Below are positions 47,601 to 59,335 of a DNA stretch of 64,000 bases, in pieces. The position numbers and the translations under genes are program-made. Under the pieces are notes generated by a model. The model did no database searches. It had not been told where the DNA came from and saw nothing but the letters and a program-made list of their open reading frames with translations. Each line of letters opens with the position of its first letter. Within the stretch, counting starts at the first letter, position 1. Origin of the DNA: Riptortus pedestris (Eukaryota; Arthropoda; Insecta; Hemiptera; Alydidae); assembly GCA_019009955.1 (NCBI GenBank), contig CM032228.1, forward strand, positions 95,097,001 to 95,161,000, in the 5' to 3' direction.

Positions 47601-50600
47601 AAATGAACAATTTTAAAAACTCTTAAAATTTGAAACTTAGAGATTGGGGTGATTTGGCTAAGACCCAACTTGTGGCTAATTAGTGAATTAATGTCACCTA
47701 TGCTATTCTATTCGGCTAATCACTCTAATCATGACAGCTAAGTATCCTCTAATCACTACCCCCTCCTCACATTTAGCTCCTAATGGGGTTAGCGCTCTCA
47801 TGTCGTTAGCACTTCCCGGACACACTAACACTTATACTAGACGTTCTCAAAAGCTTTTAGTGTACTTTTTTACATCTTTCTACCGACACAAAGTACATCC
47901 CTATGTTAATCAAGCTCTATAAGAGTCAATAATGAATGTTTATTAATGGCTATTGCTAAGCTTGTTTCAGTGACTTCGATTTTTTCCCCTTTATTACTCA
48001 GATCACATATGCAGAGAATCTGCTGCAACTAACAATCAAGCTGTAAGCCAAATATATAGTTTGGTTCTGGAATGATTGAGTCAATCAATTGACAGCTTTG
48101 ATGATATAAATTATTAATAGTATTTCCTGGTCGGCGAAAGAATTATCTTCACTATTTTCATAGGAAATGCCTATCTAGTCACTTCTGTTACTCTGCAGAT
48201 GCATTTATGTTAACTTTCTGTCTTATTCTTTCACTCTTAAAAGGAAATTTTGGTGGCATTATAAACTATAAATTTGATCTCATTTGCCCAGATATACATG
48301 AAATATCCTCTTCTGGAAAACTGGGAAACCAAACTAAGTAGGGAGTAATTTCAGCAAGGCCAAGATTAGGTGACACCATGGTTACACATTCATACCTCCA
48401 TCTACCTCGTATGTAAACTATGATTAGCGAAATTCACGGTGGAACACATTTTAATCGCCTGTAGAAAATTGAGTAGCTTGAACACTTATTCTTCAGAATA
48501 TACAACATAAAAGTTGTATTGAGGTACATAACTTCGTAACAAAAGTAGAATTTAATTTTCTGGCGAAAGTTTTCGCGTTCCCCACATTTTCTCTAGATAT
48601 GAAGACCTGTGATACCCAAGACGCCCACATTTAGAATGTCTATGTGAAAGTATAGATAGGTTGGGAGGGGGGGGGTACACTCAGAGGTAATTTGTTTTCT
48701 TATTCTGGTTAGTGTGAAACTTTGTGCAGCTTAGATACTTTGAGAATATCATCGCCTGGAAAGATCTCTTTTAACATTGCAGAATGGGACACCTGTTGAC
48801 TGATTCACTACCTTTAGTGAAACGATGGACATTTTTAAATCAAAGCGTTACTTTTTGAAGAATTTTGTTGGACATTTCTCAAATATAAGATGAATATATA
48901 ATGAACGCATCTTACGCATCTTCTTGCCAAAAATTTGAAAAGAACATGTACAAATCAACAAATGGATTTGGAATAGATTTATATTACTAATATTCTCACC
49001 TCAAAAAATATATAATTTTTTTTTTGACAATTAGGAACCTTGCCTGAAGATTGGGATATTTTCGACTTGACATCATGTTTCCGTTTTTATAGTTTGGTTT
49101 TTGCTTTTGATACAAGAGTTATTAGAAACCCTAACTCTTATAGTCTGCTCAAAATTGCCAGACCTAACTAATTTCTATAGGAAAGCTAATTAAAAATAAA
49201 GTATAACTATAATTGCACTAATACCTTTTCTTTCCAATAAACTACATTCTTTCCTAATAATTTATTTGTAATTCCCTTGAAGTTTTATTTAACGGTTTTC
49301 ATCCTTATTTATATTTATATCCTCACGTTTTCTACCCGTTTTTGAATAAATAGTCCCCTGAGATTTTTTTTCCTAAATTGTGTAACAGAAACAAATAAAC
49401 ATGGATGTCTACATTTATAGAGTAGAACTCCCCTCGGAAAATTAGTGCCGTCTGTTGGCTAGAATAGATAATGAGGAAGCCCTTTGTTGAGAATATTGTT
49501 AGACAAAGAGCATCAATCCATAATGAATAGCCGGTTCCAGTCAAGTCTTCCATATCATTGGCTCGCTTCTCCCACATTTCTCCCATACAAGACAATTAAT
49601 TGTGCTAAAATCCATATTGGACTCGACCCCACACTTAACATTCTCCATTATCTTAAGTAATAGAGAATATTAGTCAGGTAATACTTATTTTCTAGGTCAA
49701 TCAATACAAAATTCACCGACCAAAAGCGTTCTATCTTTAGCTAATAACTTTAATAATAATGAAGGACATTAATTTGACAAAATTTATAAATTAAATGAAG
49801 TCTGTGTACTTATATATTAATTTCACTGTTGTACCACTAGCAGTGTTTACTCTAACCTTATACATAAACACAGTAATCTACCATTTGGATATCATTATTG
49901 AGAAACTCTCTGTTTGCTATGCTTTCTGATTGACAGAATAAATTACTTTACCGTACCTATGTGGTTATTGAAATTGACTAATGTTACTTTCTCATTATAC
50001 TTTAGTGTTACACTGTAAGTCTCGGCCGGACAGTCAAAGAAGGGATCCTTATCTTCATCCCTTGCTCACTGATCAATGTTAGTCACCATTTTCTCATTTC
50101 CCTCATTTGAATCAGAAACTCCAACAAGCTAAAAAGGTAGGGAACGGACACTTCTCACCTTTTTTCCCAGGCTTGGGCCTGACAACGCATGTAGCTCTAC
50201 CGCTTCTATTAACACGCAGGATTACCAGCACTAGAGCCCTTGCTATGGAGCAGATGTTGCCTTGTACAACCATTACATATGTTTTAATGAATTATATTCC
50301 CCATCCTGCAGGGTTTCACCCATGGAATGAGCAAGTTAATTAATTAATTAGTTAAAAAGTTCCAATCAATGTTTTATACTTTCCGTATTGTATATAACAT
50401 ATTCCCACTATTAGAAATAGGAATATTGGTTAGACCTTCTCTGAATCTGTCTTCATCTTCGGAATTGTAGCATTTGTACACTGTCATAGAGTTCTTTGAC
50501 ACTCCAGAGATCTCTTCATCTTATCATTGTCTTATCAGCCCACTATTCATATTAGGAAACTCTCTTTACATTAATACATGTAAACCATTCAATATTCTTG

Positions 50601-51352
50601 TAATTTAAAAAAAAAGTACACCATATGAAAGGCATTCACTAAAAGTCCACATACATGGAGCACTAATATATACCGAACAAATGATGAATCCTCTTTATAA
50701 AAAAATTTTTCTCCACACCACTTGTACAACTTACTTTGGTCCTAAGTATTAATTTTCTTTTTTGTATTTAAGAATGAGTGTAAGTTTAAAACGTGTAGGT
50801 AGAGAAAACAAATTATATACGTTGAAGAGAATTTATTAATTTAGCCTCAAATCCACCTTTGGAATGTGTATTGAGAGAGAAAGTCAGATATTATGGATAA
50901 AATTATTTTTCTGTAATCGTTGAATAATGGTAACATTACTAAACTGAAATGAGCGAAGAAAGTGAAACATTTTGCAATAGAGTGAAGAAAGTGAATTACC
51001 TTCTTAATTAGTAATAAGTATAAATTAAAAAATAATTTGAAGTTGGAAATTAAATGCTTTTAAATGTTTCTTAACATTGTAAGAATTTATTTTAGCAAAA
51101 TAAATTGAAATGTGAATGGATTATTGGTGGAAATAATCAATATATTTTAAAATTTAAATATAATAATAATTACCTTCCTTGTTTATAACCTGCACTTGTT
51201 TATAACTGCACTACTTCACAACTATGCTTATAACCTTTCACAACCATGCTTATAACCTACCAACAACATACCATAATCTTCATAACATCCTAATTTTGTT
51301 CATATTCTGGTTAGATCTGATCATGTATTACACGATTACAGAAAAAAAATTA
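47601..51352. other. No recognisable gene
   Basis: About 3.7 kb without domains. Open frames at 47731-47922, 49332-49595 (minus) and 50107-50343 have no recognised motif. Short TATGCTTATAACCT repeats occur near 51224-51260. Confidence 0.45.
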
Positions 51353-51475
51353 ATATTACACTCGTGACGAAAGTAGAATTTACAACTCTCGTGAAATTAC
51401 CACACTCGCTTCGCTCGTGTGGGTAAACGTTTCACTAGAGTTGTAAAATGATCTACTTTCATCACTTGTATAATA
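51353..51475. mobile_element. Fold-back (palindromic) MITE-like element
   Basis: Nearly the whole 120 bp is one imperfect palindrome centred at about 51411 (CGCTTCGCTCG). CACTCGTGACGAAAGTAGA pairs with TCTACTTTCATCACTTGT, ACAACTCTCGTGAAA with TTTCACTAGAGTTGT, and CCACACTCG with CGTGTGG. No coding capacity. Confidence 0.85.
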
Positions 51476-52275
51476 AATAACTATTATAACTTAGTCACTT
51501 TCTACCAATATTGTTGAAATCATAATATAATATAAAAAAATATATATAGTTTTATCTTTTTTTAATTTTAAGAAATGAATGAATAAAATCAACTTTCTGT
51601 AATTCGAATGAAGGTTCGGTAGATATGCGAACGTGGGTATCGGTTATCAGCATCCGGTCGGTCAAATGACTGGCCGTTAATTAAACTCTGCGATGGAAGA
51701 GAATGATAATATCGGGGATTTGGTGGTGTCCCCAATTGAGCTTTTTAATGTAACAAACATGATGAAAACTTGGGATTTTAAACACTACGATTGTTAAAAC
51801 AATTTATAGCCCAAGTACTTATTTTTGGGTGTTAACATCTCAGTAGTGGAATATGAGTTCTATCCCGTGAGTAACTCACTCGCCCAATTATATACATCGG
51901 AGTCAAATGCCCAACCGTTCCTACTCACAAATTGTGAGGAATATGTGCAGCTACTATCAAACAGGAAGGGTACGCTAATCGGGAAAGACGCATACACGAC
52001 ACAAATGTCATGTCACATAATGTAATGCCTTAGCTTGTTTATCAACAATATTGGTTTTGTGGTAGTGACCGTCAAATGAAGTTGTCCTTTTCGGCCAATA
52101 CAATTAATGAGACTTAGGGACTTGTGGGACTATTATTAAATTCACTCATAAAAGAGAAGCTTTTCTTTTGCCTCAGAAAGAACGCTATTTTACTGAGAAA
52201 CTAACTAACTATAAGGTAAAGGATACATTTTTCAAGAATGACGCCAAAAAAAATGGTCCCCCACATAAGTGCTGT
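51476..52275. other. Unassigned; coding-like open frames
   Basis: A clean 66-codon plus-strand frame (51825-52025; FYPVSNSLAQLYTSESNAQP...) and another just downstream (52168-52410, which runs into the next element) show no recognised domain. Confidence 0.35.
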
Positions 52276-52533
52276 GTGGCAGATTTCCCACGTGCCAATG
52301 TTTACGTCACAAGTTCGATTTTTATTTCTCCACTAGAAGGAGATTTGCAACCGCAACTTCAAAGTTACGTTTTGCACGAAATGATAAATGATACAATGGC
52401 TGATAATTGAATATACCATGAGTAGGAGTAGGGGTTGACTCAAATGTAAAAATAAATAAATCAAATATCTCCCTTAATATTAAAGCCGGAGAAAACGGTT
52501 TGAGTAGAAGTCTCTTAAGAGAAATTTGCTAAA
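52276..52533 (-). mobile_element. AGCAGATTTCCC-family element, copy J (short, both ends present)
   Basis: The minus strand starts AGCAAATTTCTCTTAAGAGA (52511-52530), holds AACCCCTACTCCTACTCATG, and ends CACGTGGGAAATCTGCC (52279-52295). At 258 bp it keeps both inverted repeats but has lost the TA tract and most of the interior. Confidence 0.75.
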
Positions 52534-53865
52534 AAGAGGGACAAAGTAATAGTCAGCACTTCTTACGTAAACACGTTCCGTCATTATATACATTAATTCA
52601 TGTCTATCATTAATTGAATTAATCTCTATCGCGGCACCCCAGTTTTGCGTTGTGCTAAGTAATAGTTTGGAAGTCCCCTTGTCAATTTTGTCTGGCCCCA
52701 GTTTTCCCTGACTAAGTACATAAAGGACATCCTATGCTCAGACTCAGCACCGGTCACGTACAGTCTATCATCTCATTTAGTTCATTCTCTAGTAGTCAAC
52801 CATCCTACCCAACCAGACTCAATAAAATGAGTATCCTAGTACCTAGAAGAAGTTTTAATTCATTCTACTATCACCCCTATGAACGAACCTCATTTTTAGT
52901 GACGATGAACTGACTCCTTCATGGAGCTCTGGAACCTTAAGCTATGAGTACAAATTCAATCATTTACGGGTATATGCTTTATTATTGACGTCATATTTCC
53001 TAATCCACCGTTTGTTTCCCTTCTATTTATATAAAACAAGTATTAGTATTGCGAAATCATTCAAAGATTCAATAATTACATCTTTATTATTTTCTTCCCG
53101 ATGTATTTAAAACACAGTCATAAATTTACTAAGTACACCCACCAAATCTACTTTCAGATGGGAGAATGGCCCCAGTATATTTTAGGTAAAAAGTGGGGAA
53201 GAAACAAAAAAGGGCGCTCAATTACAATTTCGCAGAGTATTCAAGAGGATTATATTTCATTGTGTAACGAGGCATAGATCTGTCAGTTGGCAACAGTGGG
53301 GCGCGAGAGAGGTAAATTTCTATTTGTAGTTGGCTGGGAGCAGTCTTAGCTGGCAGAGGGGCAGGCTCCTAAGACACAAACTGCACATTAATAACAGGCA
53401 CACAGCTCTACAGTCAGATTTATATTTCCTACGCCACCGCAGCCACACCCCTTCCACCTTACTACTCGTTCTATGAATCAGGCAACTACTCACAAATGAG
53501 AGCAAGGGGCTAAGCAGAAATATATAGGACACACGACATTAGGACACTAAACGGCCAAAATGAAACTAATTAAATAATTTGAGGTATTTAAGAAATATTG
53601 TTAACTTCAATTTATAACGGTTCAAAAAAGAACATTACTAAGAAGTGTTAGTAGTAAAGGGTTAAGTCTCACGTCCTTCCTGTAATGGAGCCATGTTTAC
53701 CTGCTGACCTAGAATAATTAGTTGTCACATATTGAATGAAAAAAAAAAGTTTAGCAGCTTGAAAAAATTTAATTTCTTATGCACTATATTTCATATTCTA
53801 AGAGTGTGCTGGTCATTTAAGTTTGTTCTGCTGTTGCTTTATTAGCAACATAGTTACTTTATTTT
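52534..53865. other. No recognisable gene
   Basis: A minus-strand open frame in a GC-richer patch (53320-53532) is unassigned. Confidence 0.4.
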
Positions 53866-53983
53866 AGCAGATTTCCCTTAAGGGAAATCAGCTATTGAGG
53901 TTGTACTCATGACCCGATTTTCAAAAAAGCTCTTCAAATGTCCATCGTTCCTACCCAGTAGATGACGAAAATGAGGCCCGTTC

Positions 53984-54027
<44 letters not shown>

Positions 54028-54466
54028 CTGTTGTCGCTCTAGCGGTCGCAATTTTTGTTTGATCGTTACCAAACTCGATATTTAAACGTTATAAGTAAAA
54101 CGACAAATCAAGTTCGTTAATGGCTAAAGTCGGAAAAATGGGAGGGGAGGGGTTTAGAGGGGGGTTTTTCGAAATTTCTCCGTTACTATACGTCGGATCG
54201 AAAAATTGTATAGAACCTATCTTATTGCAAATTACATTTACTATAAATATTGTCATATACATGCATTCTCTATCATGAATATTAACCGAAATAATTGCAT
54301 TTTATTGAGCGTAACGGACATGATGAGATCGGCTAACTTCGGTTGCAGTCGTGAGCTTCCGGCTAGCTAGTTCGGCCGTTTCAGTAACTGTTTGAATCTC
54401 GTGAAATTTCTCTATTCTAAGACTTCACGTGGGAAGTCTGCTTAGTTTATGCAGCCCCTGACGGAC
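53866..54466 (+). mobile_element. AGCAGATTTCCC-family element, copy K
   Basis: The best 5' end: AGCAGATTTCCCTTAAGGGA followed by AATCAGCTATTGAGGT (53866-53901), then CTCATGACCCGATTTTC, AGATGACGAAAATGAGGCCC, (TA)n, CTCTAGCGGTCGCAATTTTT, GATCGTTACCAAACTCGATA and a G-rich run. The block from about 54305 to 54425 differs from other copies. It ends GTGGGAAGTCTGCTTAGTTT with ATGCAGCCCCTGACGGAC. Confidence 0.85.
53990..54022. repeat. (TA)n microsatellite within copy K
   Basis: About 33 bp of TA. Confidence 0.97.
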
Positions 54467-54621
54467 TTGTTTATCCTCAGTATTGTATTTGTTTAAATCT
54501 ATTTTCTATTTCTCTAGAAAGAGGGAATATTTTTATAGCTCTGTAATATTTAAACATACATTTATTATAAATGGTTGTAATTGTTTTTTTTAATATGTAT
54601 TAGTTTGAACATTTTCATTTT

Positions 54622-54681
54622 AGCAGATTCCCCTTAAGGGAAACAGCTAGTTAGGTCATACTCATGACGCGACTATCCAAG
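54622..54681 (+). mobile_element. AGCAGATTTCCC-family 5' end, copy L
   Basis: AGCAGATTCCCCTTAAGGGA, then AACAGCTAGTTAGGTCATAC and TCATGACGCGACT. Only the first 60 bp are recognisable. Confidence 0.7.
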
Positions 54682-55019
54682 CGGTTGAAGACTGACATAT
54701 TTAATGTATTATCAAATGTAATTTAATATATGTATTCCTTTTACAAATAGATGACTATGTAATTAGTTTAAAATAATTTAATTCTAAGAACGTTTTTTGT
54801 TATGTTGATGTTTTTTGAAGTAAACATTTTTTGGGTCCATTCAAGAATACTCTTGAGTTATTGCGGTTTAAATATTTTTTTTTTTAAATTTCAGAATCCA
54901 TTCCTTTTCCCATAGACTTGTTTCAAACATGATTTTGTTGGCTACAACTTTTGTCGCAGCATTTTCTAATAAAATGTGCCGTTTCTGAAATAAAGATTTG
55001 TACTTTTTATTGATAGATG
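54682..55019. other. Flank of the LINE end
   Basis: No feature was recognised. The 100-codon minus-strand open frame from 54868 overlaps the LINE C-terminus at its 5' side only. Confidence 0.4.
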
Positions 55020-56640
55020 AACATTTGTTTTTTAAATATGTCACTGTCGAGGCTTCCCTGTTCAAACCCCCCGCGGTGACCAATCCTATTGGAGTATGGA
55101 GATGTTGGTTTGCCATATTTCCGTCACGAGCAATCCTCATCCAGCTAACTCCTTCAAGCAGTCTGCCCACCTCTGCCTTCCTCTCTTCCTCTACCTCTCA
55201 TACGGTCTCCATTCAGTAACTATTTTAGGTCACCCCCTGTCCATATGACCTGCCCATCTCTTCCTCTGCCTTCCTCTCTTCCTCTACCTCTCATACGGTG
55301 TCCATTCAGTAACTATTTTAGGTCACCCCCTGTCCATATGACCTGCCCATCTCTTCCTCTGCCTTCCTCTCTTCCTCTACCTCTCATACGGTGTCCATTC
55401 AGTAACTATTTTAGGTCACCCCCTGTCCATATGACCTGCCCATCTCTTCCTCTGCCTTCCTCTCTTCCTCTACCTCTCATACGGTGTCCATTCAGTAACT
55501 ATTTTAGGTCACCCCCTGTCCATATGACCTGCCCATCTCTTCCTCTGCCTTCCTCTCTTCCTCTACCTCTCATACGGTGTCCATTCAGTAACTATTTTAG
55601 GTCACCCCCTGTCCATATGACCTGCCCATCTCTTCCTCTGCCTTCCTCTCTTCCTCTACCTCTCATACGGTGTCCATTCAGTAACTATTTTAGGTCACCC
55701 CCTGTCCATATGACCTGCCCATCTCTTCCTCTGCCTTCCTCTCTTCCTCTACCTCTCATACGGTGTCCATTCAGTAACTATTTTAGGTCACCCCCTGTCC
55801 ATATGACCTGCCCATCTCTTCCTCTGCCTTCCTCTCTTCCTCTACCTCTCATACGGTGTCCATTCAGTGACTATTTTAGGTCACCCCCTGTCCATGTGAC
55901 CTGCCCATCTCTTCCTCTGCCTTCCTCTACCTCTCATACGGTGTCCATTCAGTGACTATTTTAGCCCACACCCTGTCCATATGACCTGCCCATCTCTTCC
56001 TCTGCCTTCCTCTCTTCCTCTACCTCTCATACGGTGTCCATTCAGTAACTATTTTAGGTCACCCCCTGTCCATATGACCTGCCCATCTCTTCCTCTGCCT
56101 TCCTCTCTTCCTCTACCTCTCATACGGTGTCCATTCAGTAACTATTTTAGGACACCCCCTGCCCATCTCTTCCTCTGCCTTCCTCTCTTCCTCTACCTCT
56201 CATACGGTGTCCATTCAGTAACTATTTTAGGTCACCCCCTGTCCATATGACCTGCCCATCTCTTCCTCTGCCTTCCTCTCTTCCTCTACCTCTCATACGG
56301 TGTCCATTCAGTGACTATTTTAGCCCACCCCCTGCCCATATGACCCACCCATTTACATTTTACTCCTCTTGACAACGGACTTTGATGGCTCCTTCATTCC
56401 AGTCTGCTTCCGCAGCTCAGTGTTCCTAATGCGATCACTCCTTCTGGCATTGGCCACACACGTCTCGATGGATTGCTGCCATACTTCCAATATAGACAAA
56501 TGTTTTTTCATGAGTGGCTAAGTTTGGCATCCTTAGGTCACTGCTGGGGTGATTAAAAATTTCTGTTTTCCATTTCATTTTAAAGTTTTCCTTCATAATG
56601 AATTTCAGGGCCCAAAACTTCTTCTATCATAAGAACGTCC
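55020..56640 (-). mobile_element. LINE ORF2 C-terminus (RTE-like) containing an internal tandem array
   Basis: Upstream side (minus strand, about 56345-56480): SDRIRNTELRKQTGMKEPSK...SKM(stop)WVGHMG, the R-RI-NTELR--TG-----...KW-WAGH block of RTE-like LINE C-termini. Next should be D-RWT--V-EWTP---R-RGRP--RW. Its counterpart WAGHMDRG...IVTEWTPYER..RKRGRQRKR is present but amplified into 13 units. Past the array (minus strand, about 55075-55170): RWADCLKELAG, then in another frame GVSWMRIARDGNMANQ, matching RW-DDL-E-AG--WM--A-DR--W. Each unit contains stops, so it is not a functional protein. Confidence 0.75.
55156..56345. repeat. 93-bp minisatellite, 13 units
   Basis: The marker TCATACGG recurs at 55198, 55291, 55384, 55477, 55570, 55663, 55756, 55849, 55934, 56027, 56120, 56200 and 56293. 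The period is exactly 93 except for an 85-bp and an 80-bp unit. Units are nearly identical, so expansion is recent. Because 93 is divisible by 3 a plus-strand frame stays open for 236 codons (31-residue repeat MTCPSLPLPSSLPLPLIRCP...), but this is the antisense of a LINE coding end and probably not a gene. Confidence 0.95.
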
Positions 56641-56726
56641 TTTTTAGAATTTTGATGGAGGCTATTTCTTTGAAGATACGAAGTAAATGTACCCATCGAC
56701 ATCATTTATTGACTGGTTTGTTTTTT

Positions 56727-57366
56727 CACTATCTTGATTATTAACCGAGATGTTTGCGTTTTTTAGTTTTCATCCTTTAGTAAACCTTCACTTCTACCCA
56801 TGCCATATTAACAATTAGTTTTATATCTTGAACCACATTATTCTAAGCTTAAATACCAAATATTGTCTTAATTGAGATTTTACTGGGTGAGATATATGCA
56901 AAAATATGGTGTAATGACGTTAACAATTAAGATTTTCCTGTCTTGACTCGAAAATGATTATTTCATCTACGCCATACTGAATATTTAACCGTTCAATTCA
57001 ACTCTAATGTTCTTATTCATTAACGGATGAAATAAGACCAGGAATAGGGGGAAGGTTAGAGGATGGAGGCTCGAAATTTCAAAACTTCTTTATTATGAGT
57101 CGGATGGAAAAATGTTATAGAACCAATCTTGTCAAAATATTGATTCTCTACAGTTGCTCCTCTATACATTTATTTATTCGTAACTCATATATTAAGTGGG
57201 TTATTCCTATTTTATTTTATTTTTCTGCCTTCCAATTATTCACCTTTCTGTATACCCCTAATTCCAGTCATGGGATTTTTTCTTAGAAATAGAGGATATA
57301 TAGTGAGATGAGATTAATAGTGTGCCATACCAGCACGTGGCAAATCTACTTCGATTACGCAGCTCT
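56727..57366 (+). mobile_element. AGCAGATTTCCC-family element, copy M (5'-truncated)
   Basis: Two internal segments. The first (56727-56915) has TTATTAACCGAGATGTTTGC and CTTCTACCCATGCCATATTA. The second (56968-57366) has ATACTGAATATTTAACCGTT and CATTAACGGATGAAATAAGA, and ends CACGTGGCAAATCTACTTCG with ATTACGCAGCTC. The arrangement implies nesting, as in copy C. Confidence 0.7.
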
Positions 57367-58209
57367 AGCTCATATATATTTCTTTGTTCCAGTAGTACCT
57401 ACAAGAAACGTAGCTGTGAGAGACCCAAAACGCGAGCACACTTTTTATAAGGATAATAATGATTTTTACAATCCCTATCACCCATGATGAATGAATAATT
57501 TGAATATTACAGTTTTTTTATGTTTATTGGTTTAAATCATTTAGAATTGGGTAAAGAATAACCCATTTTCACATTATTAGAAATACTCAAACAATTAATT
57601 GATAAAGTGGGCTGTAGGACATTTTTCAACGAAAAAAAAATGCCTTTTTTGTGTTTTCCTTTGAATCAGGGAAATTAAAGGGAAGGGGAATTAAAAGGTT
57701 AAACGACATTTTTTCCCTCAACCATTCCTCTGAAAGCGACGAGTGAAGAGTTTAGGTTCACTGTAATTGAAGGTTCCCTCTAAATTAAAATGAACATTCC
57801 CCAAGTGGACTTCTTTTCATTTGGTAAGTGTATTTCAGCTACTAGTAATTTATCAAGGAGGCCATTTTTAACAAATTGTTCCCATTTCTTCTGGATGATA
57901 TACACCTTTTAACACTTTCAACTTAAGAGAGTTTTCAATTGTGTTTGTTAATATATCCACTTGTACTGTATAATATACTACATTTAATAGCTTAGGATCA
58001 ATTAGAAATGTTTAAATTTTATTTCTATACTCGTAAATGTGGTTCTTTATTTAATACATATTTATTTAACCAAAAAAAAAAGTTAGAAAGGGCATTTGTA
58101 GGTTTTTACCGCTGCAAACTATTTTGATAGTCAAAAAGTATTTTACTGTGGAACTGGACTAATACTTTGTTATATAATAAAATATTTACTTAAAATTGAT
58201 TAGTAATAT
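57367..58209. other. No recognisable gene
   Basis: Scanned for further CUB exons on the minus strand. None was recognised. Confidence 0.5.
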
Positions 58210-58310
58210 TTTTCAAGCTTTATGTCTACAGTTACAATCCTTCATTGGTTATAAATTTTTATTTATACCGGGCTCTACAAGTTTCGTTCCTCAATACTAC
58301 GTCTTCAGGT
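58210..58310 (-). mobile_element. Penelope/LINE-type 3' tail with CTGAAGA...CGAAA motif
   Basis: The minus strand reads CTGAAGACG (58300-58308), an AT-rich middle, ACGAAACTTGTAGAGCCCGG and TATAAATAAA. Same motif order as at 15.6 and 34.2 kb, but without an obvious stem. Confidence 0.45.
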
Positions 58311-58587
58311 CGCATTGCCATTATACCGACGAACTGATCGATTAGTTTATCTACATCTTTAGACCTCATTCATTACTAATGGAAAAATTTGGTTATTATG
58401 ATTAACCACATCTCAGGAATATACTTAACCATAAAGCCTCATAAGAATAATCAATACTTATTTTCAATTTAACTTCTGTTCAGTAACAAATACAAATTAA
58501 TTCATTCTAGGCAAATGTTTGATGTTAATTATAAAAATAAAGCATAATCGACGAAGTAGTCCTTCGTACTCATTCGTTGAACCGCAA

Positions 58588-58897
58588 GTGGCTCAGAGGC
58601 AGTTGTAATAAATTCAATATTGTTTTTGTCGTACTTCTTTATATACATTTCTAATCATAATTTATTCATTATGAATAGTGGTCAGTATTGTTTTCATTTT
58701 AAACTGATTTCAGTTAATGACTACAAATGTTGTTTCATGACACTGGGGCGTTCCGGACCTTCCCGTGGTGAGCTCGATTACACATTAAATAAAATCCTTA
58801 GTCTCACTCTTGCTAGAGAAGGGTGGTAACTTGTAGATAGCCCATCACAATTTGCCGTAGTATCCAAAATCGGACCTTAATAAATAATAATAAACTA
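58588..58897 (+). mobile_element. tRNA-derived SINE with internal insertion
   Basis: Box A-like GTGGCTCAGAGGCAG (58591-58605) is separated by about 130 bp of foreign sequence from the box B-like GTGAGCTCGATTAC (58768-58781). The body follows: ACATTAAATAAAATCCTTAG, AAGGGTGGTAACTTGTAGAT and AGCCCATCACAATTTG. The tail is AATAAATAATAATAAAC. Confidence 0.65.
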
Positions 58898-59335
58898 ATT
58901 TCTTAATTATCATAAAAGGAATATCCCTACTAGCAAAACTGCTCAAACTTTCGGGTCTTTGCGATATATGTCAAATATGTGTTATATATTTTGTATGTTT
59001 TAAAGGAAATAATAACGTATCAGGTGTGTTATTTTATAAGGTTTGCATTTATTTCGAAGTCGTTTTGTGTTTGAAGAGAGTAAAAAATCCTCAAGGATAA
59101 ACATCGTTTAAGATTGTAAAAGAAGCTATACGACATAGTATAAAGTCATACTTTAAACACACTCCATCACAGAATTTCAATGAAATCCTCAGGTGCGGCT
59201 GCTGTTTTTTATTTAGTCGAGTAAAAGTGGTTGTGCACTTCTGGGGGCAATAAATTAGACCTATGTCTACCATAATTGAAACAACAAAACTAAATGAAAA
59301 AAAACCCTAACGACTGTAGTACGTATATAGCATAC
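58898..59335 (-). other. Probable intron of the CUB gene
   Basis: Lies 3' of the CUB exon on its coding strand and begins GTATGC. The minus-strand segment near 59170-59200 reads PEDFIEIL, reminiscent of the C-DFIEI-DG part of CUB domains, but its phase does not fit the upstream exon and a stop follows. Confidence 0.4.

Noticed and set aside
55245..55955. A 236-codon plus-strand open frame of 31-residue repeats as a secreted proline-rich repeat protein
   Set aside because: The period of 93 is divisible by 3, so any frame without a stop in one unit stays open. The opposite strand explains the sequence as an amplified LINE C-terminus.
59160..59200. Second-half CUB exon on the minus strand (PEDFIEIL)
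   Set aside because: Suggestive of C-DFIEI-DG, but the available acceptors give the wrong phase for the upstream exon and a TGA follows immediately.
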